A stretch of 8,572 bases of DNA from Acidobacteriota bacterium. Its GTDB lineage: Bacteria > Acidobacteriota > Vicinamibacteria > Vicinamibacterales > Vicinamibacteraceae. Below the pieces are notes generated by a model. It saw only the letters and a list, made by a program, of their open reading frames with translations, was not told the DNA's origin and searched no databases. The stretch spans positions 1-8,572 of the forward strand of contig JACDAO010000228.1 of the NCBI GenBank assembly GCA_013695405.1, written 5' to 3'. The translations under genes and the position numbers were made by a program. This document shows, piece by piece, positions 7,801-8,572 of this stretch (position 1 is the first letter of the stretch; the number at the start of each line of letters is the position of its first letter).

Positions 7801-8572
7801 CCGCCGTCGCCGAGATGCTCTCGGGCGAACACGCGCTGCCGAGCGCGGCGTCGGTGGCCGCCGCCGAGCGCGCTGGCGCCGACGAGGACGTGGCCGACGG
7901 CGCGGTCGAGACTGCCGGGGGCGCTCTCGACGACACCGGCACCAACGACGCGGCGGCGCTCGACGCCCCTGCGCCGGTACTCAGTGCCGAACAGGTGATC
8001 ACCAGGCTCAAGGCGCGGATTGCCGCGCTCGGCCCCGTCAACATGATGGCGATCGAGCAGTTCGACGAACTCGAACAGCGCCACACCTTCCTGACCGCTC
8101 AGAGACAGGATTTGATCGACGCCATCAAGTCGACCGGCGAAGCCATCAGCCGCATCGACAAGACCACCCGCGAACGCTTCCATGAGGCCTTCACCGCGGT
8201 CAACGCCCACTTCGAGGTGATGTTCACGACGTTGTTCGGCGGTGGCCGGGCCGGCCTGATCCTGCTCGACCAGGACGATGCCCTCGAAAGCGGCATCGAC
8301 ATCGTCGCGCAGCCGCCGGGCAAGCGCCTCCAGAACGTGCAGTTGCTGTCTGGCGGCGAAAAGGCGCTGACGGCGATGTCGCTGATGTTCGGCATCTTCA
8401 AGTACCGGCCAAGCCCGTTCTGTTTGCTCGACGAGATCGACGCGCCGCTCGACGACGCCAACATCGGCCGCTTCGTCGAGATGTTGCGCGGCATGCAGGA
8501 GCACACCCAGTTCGTGCTGATCACCCACCACCGAAAGACCATGGAGATCGCCGATCGACTGTACGGCGTGAC
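4869..8572 (+). CDS. smc: Chromosome segregation ATPase SMC (last residues beyond window)
   Basis: SMC dimerises and, with ScpA and ScpB, extrudes DNA loops to organise and segregate the chromosome. The frame is open for 1234 codons. MRLNRLEINGFKSF is the canonical SMC start, though no clear Shine-Dalgarno precedes it. Walker A is GPNGCGKS (31-38), the Q-loop Gln51 lies in VLGEQSAKS, and GYAVIEQGKIGQIL (161-174) and EEAAG (186-190) end the N-terminal head. Coiled coil follows to about 535, then the hinge (about 540-690, ending in VSGGG) and the returning coil. GPVN (1055-1058) introduces the C-terminal head with signature LSGGE (1160-1164), Walker B LLDEIDAP (1186-1193; Asp1188, catalytic Glu1189), D-loop, and switch His1220. 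It breaks off at LYGVT, probably 20-25 residues short of its end. A low-complexity acidic insert occupies about 985-1040, making the protein longer than the usual 1150-1200. No scpA or scpB is in view. Confidence 0.98.
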   Translation, partial: MRLNRLEINGFKSFPDRADLAFDLGVTAIVGPNGCGKSNVVDAITWVLGEQSAKSLRGERMEDVIFAGSDARKPTHTAEVKLKMSGVISRAGMEQHPVRRTVEQELEDAVATLTDLSLARDVEVSRRLYRSGESEYLIDGHVVRLRDVQDLLMDAGMGVKGYAVIEQGKIGQILAAKPTERRQLIEEAAGVTKYKARRRQAELKLEAAQQNLTRVDDIVFELEKQRGALKRQAAKARRYRTLREELRQWEKLLFGQKYQALQEAMAVAMQRLGEARDRESGLAARVGEVEASLERLRLELTEADAAANAARQAAHAKELESGRRQQQLEFDVQQVQTLAATLLAMQDEIGRLQERVGPMHGELDTRRAGSGQADRERDAAAVQVTDEDAAVARAAAEIAALEHSVEKARTELYAGMTQVNTLRNAIERAIEARDRIAQELGRLEVESDDLRVEQEQALTGRERAADALRVAQGSLDQVRSSRAGSEAALGTARIEREWRERDLRTREREASGLQARLRSLEELDAARAEYGEGARLVLSAGTQGPSHLGSVADALEVDREYETAVAACLGELVQHVVVPDFASVDSGLALVRDRDAGRVGFLVAADVAAVTSTSTPGPMPAGVRPLLEVVRVGGPAAEPIRSMLAEAWLADSPAVAREAARLLAGPVVTPAGDVYRGARLVSGGGKADAREILHTKVEIKELRAQVVQAQQDIERLTRDLAVADAAMARIAEAIAVFAAEQVTHEKSIVGYELQVNRASDERDRVVRRMELIDSERRRALQERATLEAREAEARRSIEDLEVEQQTLGDDLAAAQRRLLDGRERQASVGRRAAEARATHAALVERSSALAQDVRRLEDASAELRQRVAARRHEFDASVTRRGTLESSITALRAAIDDDLVAFDDLRRTVIDADQRVGAVQAGFGDHEASARDARKSLDDVRARATSFEIARATADADLGHLAESCREALDQSLEDVAAAVAEMLSGEHALPSAASVAAAERAGADEDVADGAVETAGGALDDTGTNDAAALDAPAPVLSAEQVITRLKARIAALGPVNMMAIEQFDELEQRHTFLTAQRQDLIDAIKSTGEAISRIDKTTRERFHEAFTAVNAHFEVMFTTLFGGGRAGLILLDQDDALESGIDIVAQPPGKRLQNVQLLSGGEKALTAMSLMFGIFKYRPSPFCLLDEIDAPLDDANIGRFVEMLRGMQEHTQFVLITHHRKTMEIADRLYGV
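7821..7988 (+). other. Acidic low-complexity insert within SMC (residues about 985-1040)
   Basis: This in-frame segment is rich in Ala, Asp, Glu, Gly and Thr. It has one Arg, no Lys and about eleven acidic residues, with several Gly and Pro that should break a coiled coil. It sits between the returning coiled-coil arm and the LKARIAALGPVN motif that starts the C-terminal head. Coding bias is unchanged across it, so it reads as a true part of the protein, not a frameshift or an inserted element. It is probably disordered. Confidence 0.6.

Noticed and set aside
4884..8531. A 1215-codon open frame on the minus strand opposite smc
   Set aside because: It is in register with the smc codons, so its stops could only come from sense TTA, CTA or TCA codons, which this GC-rich gene almost never uses. 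It ends exactly at the CTA codon of smc residue 6. The sense frame has all SMC motifs; the antisense product is low-complexity and resembles nothing I know.
1..8572. Defence system, prophage, CRISPR or transposon signs
   Set aside because: There are no direct-repeat arrays, terminal inverted repeats, integrase or transposase motifs, and base composition is even across all genes.

Overview
This 8.6 kb window is a GC-rich stretch of bacterial chromosome carrying five protein genes of core or cell-envelope function. I see no rRNA, tRNA, CRISPR array, insertion sequence or phage gene. The two edge genes are cut by the window ends. The host looks like a high-GC Gram-negative bacterium: it has an OmpA-type outer-membrane protein with a signal peptide, a minimal Tat system and a periplasmic S41 protease. 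The SMC C-terminal head and the OmpA protein, with its 'NRPP' PKD-like module between barrel and peptidoglycan-binding domain, resemble what I remember from Acidobacteriota, especially the Vicinamibacteria group. That assignment comes from memory of family sequences, not from a search.

Layout, left to right. Bases 1-1485 (minus strand) encode an OmpA-family protein: signal peptide, beta-barrel-like region, poly-proline linker, PKD/Ig-like domain, and the start of the OmpA C-terminal domain, which runs off the left edge. Bases 1486-1694 are intergenic. They hold a good sigma70-type promoter for that gene and two adjoining hairpins that may end the upstream tat transcript. Bases 1695-2885 (minus strand) are a tatA-tatC operon. 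Bases 2886-3073 form a divergent promoter region between tatA and a plus-strand S41 C-terminal processing protease (3074-4702). Bases 4703-4868 carry a promoter for smc, which fills 4869 to the right edge; only its last roughly 20-25 residues are missing.

How the genes fit together. TatA and TatC form an inner-membrane translocase for folded proteins. The CtpA-like protease has an N-terminal signal sequence and should act in the periplasm, and the OmpA-like protein should link outer membrane to peptidoglycan. The left two thirds is therefore a cell-envelope cluster. SMC is the chromosome-condensation ATPase and has no obvious functional tie to its neighbours.

I found no clearly new biological system. 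The observations most worth a second look are an acidic, low-complexity insert of about 55 residues in the C-terminal arm of SMC just before its ATPase head, a possible leaderless promoter for the protease gene, and an acidic/proline N-terminal extension on TatC. The very long antisense open frames opposite smc and the protease are codon-bias artefacts.
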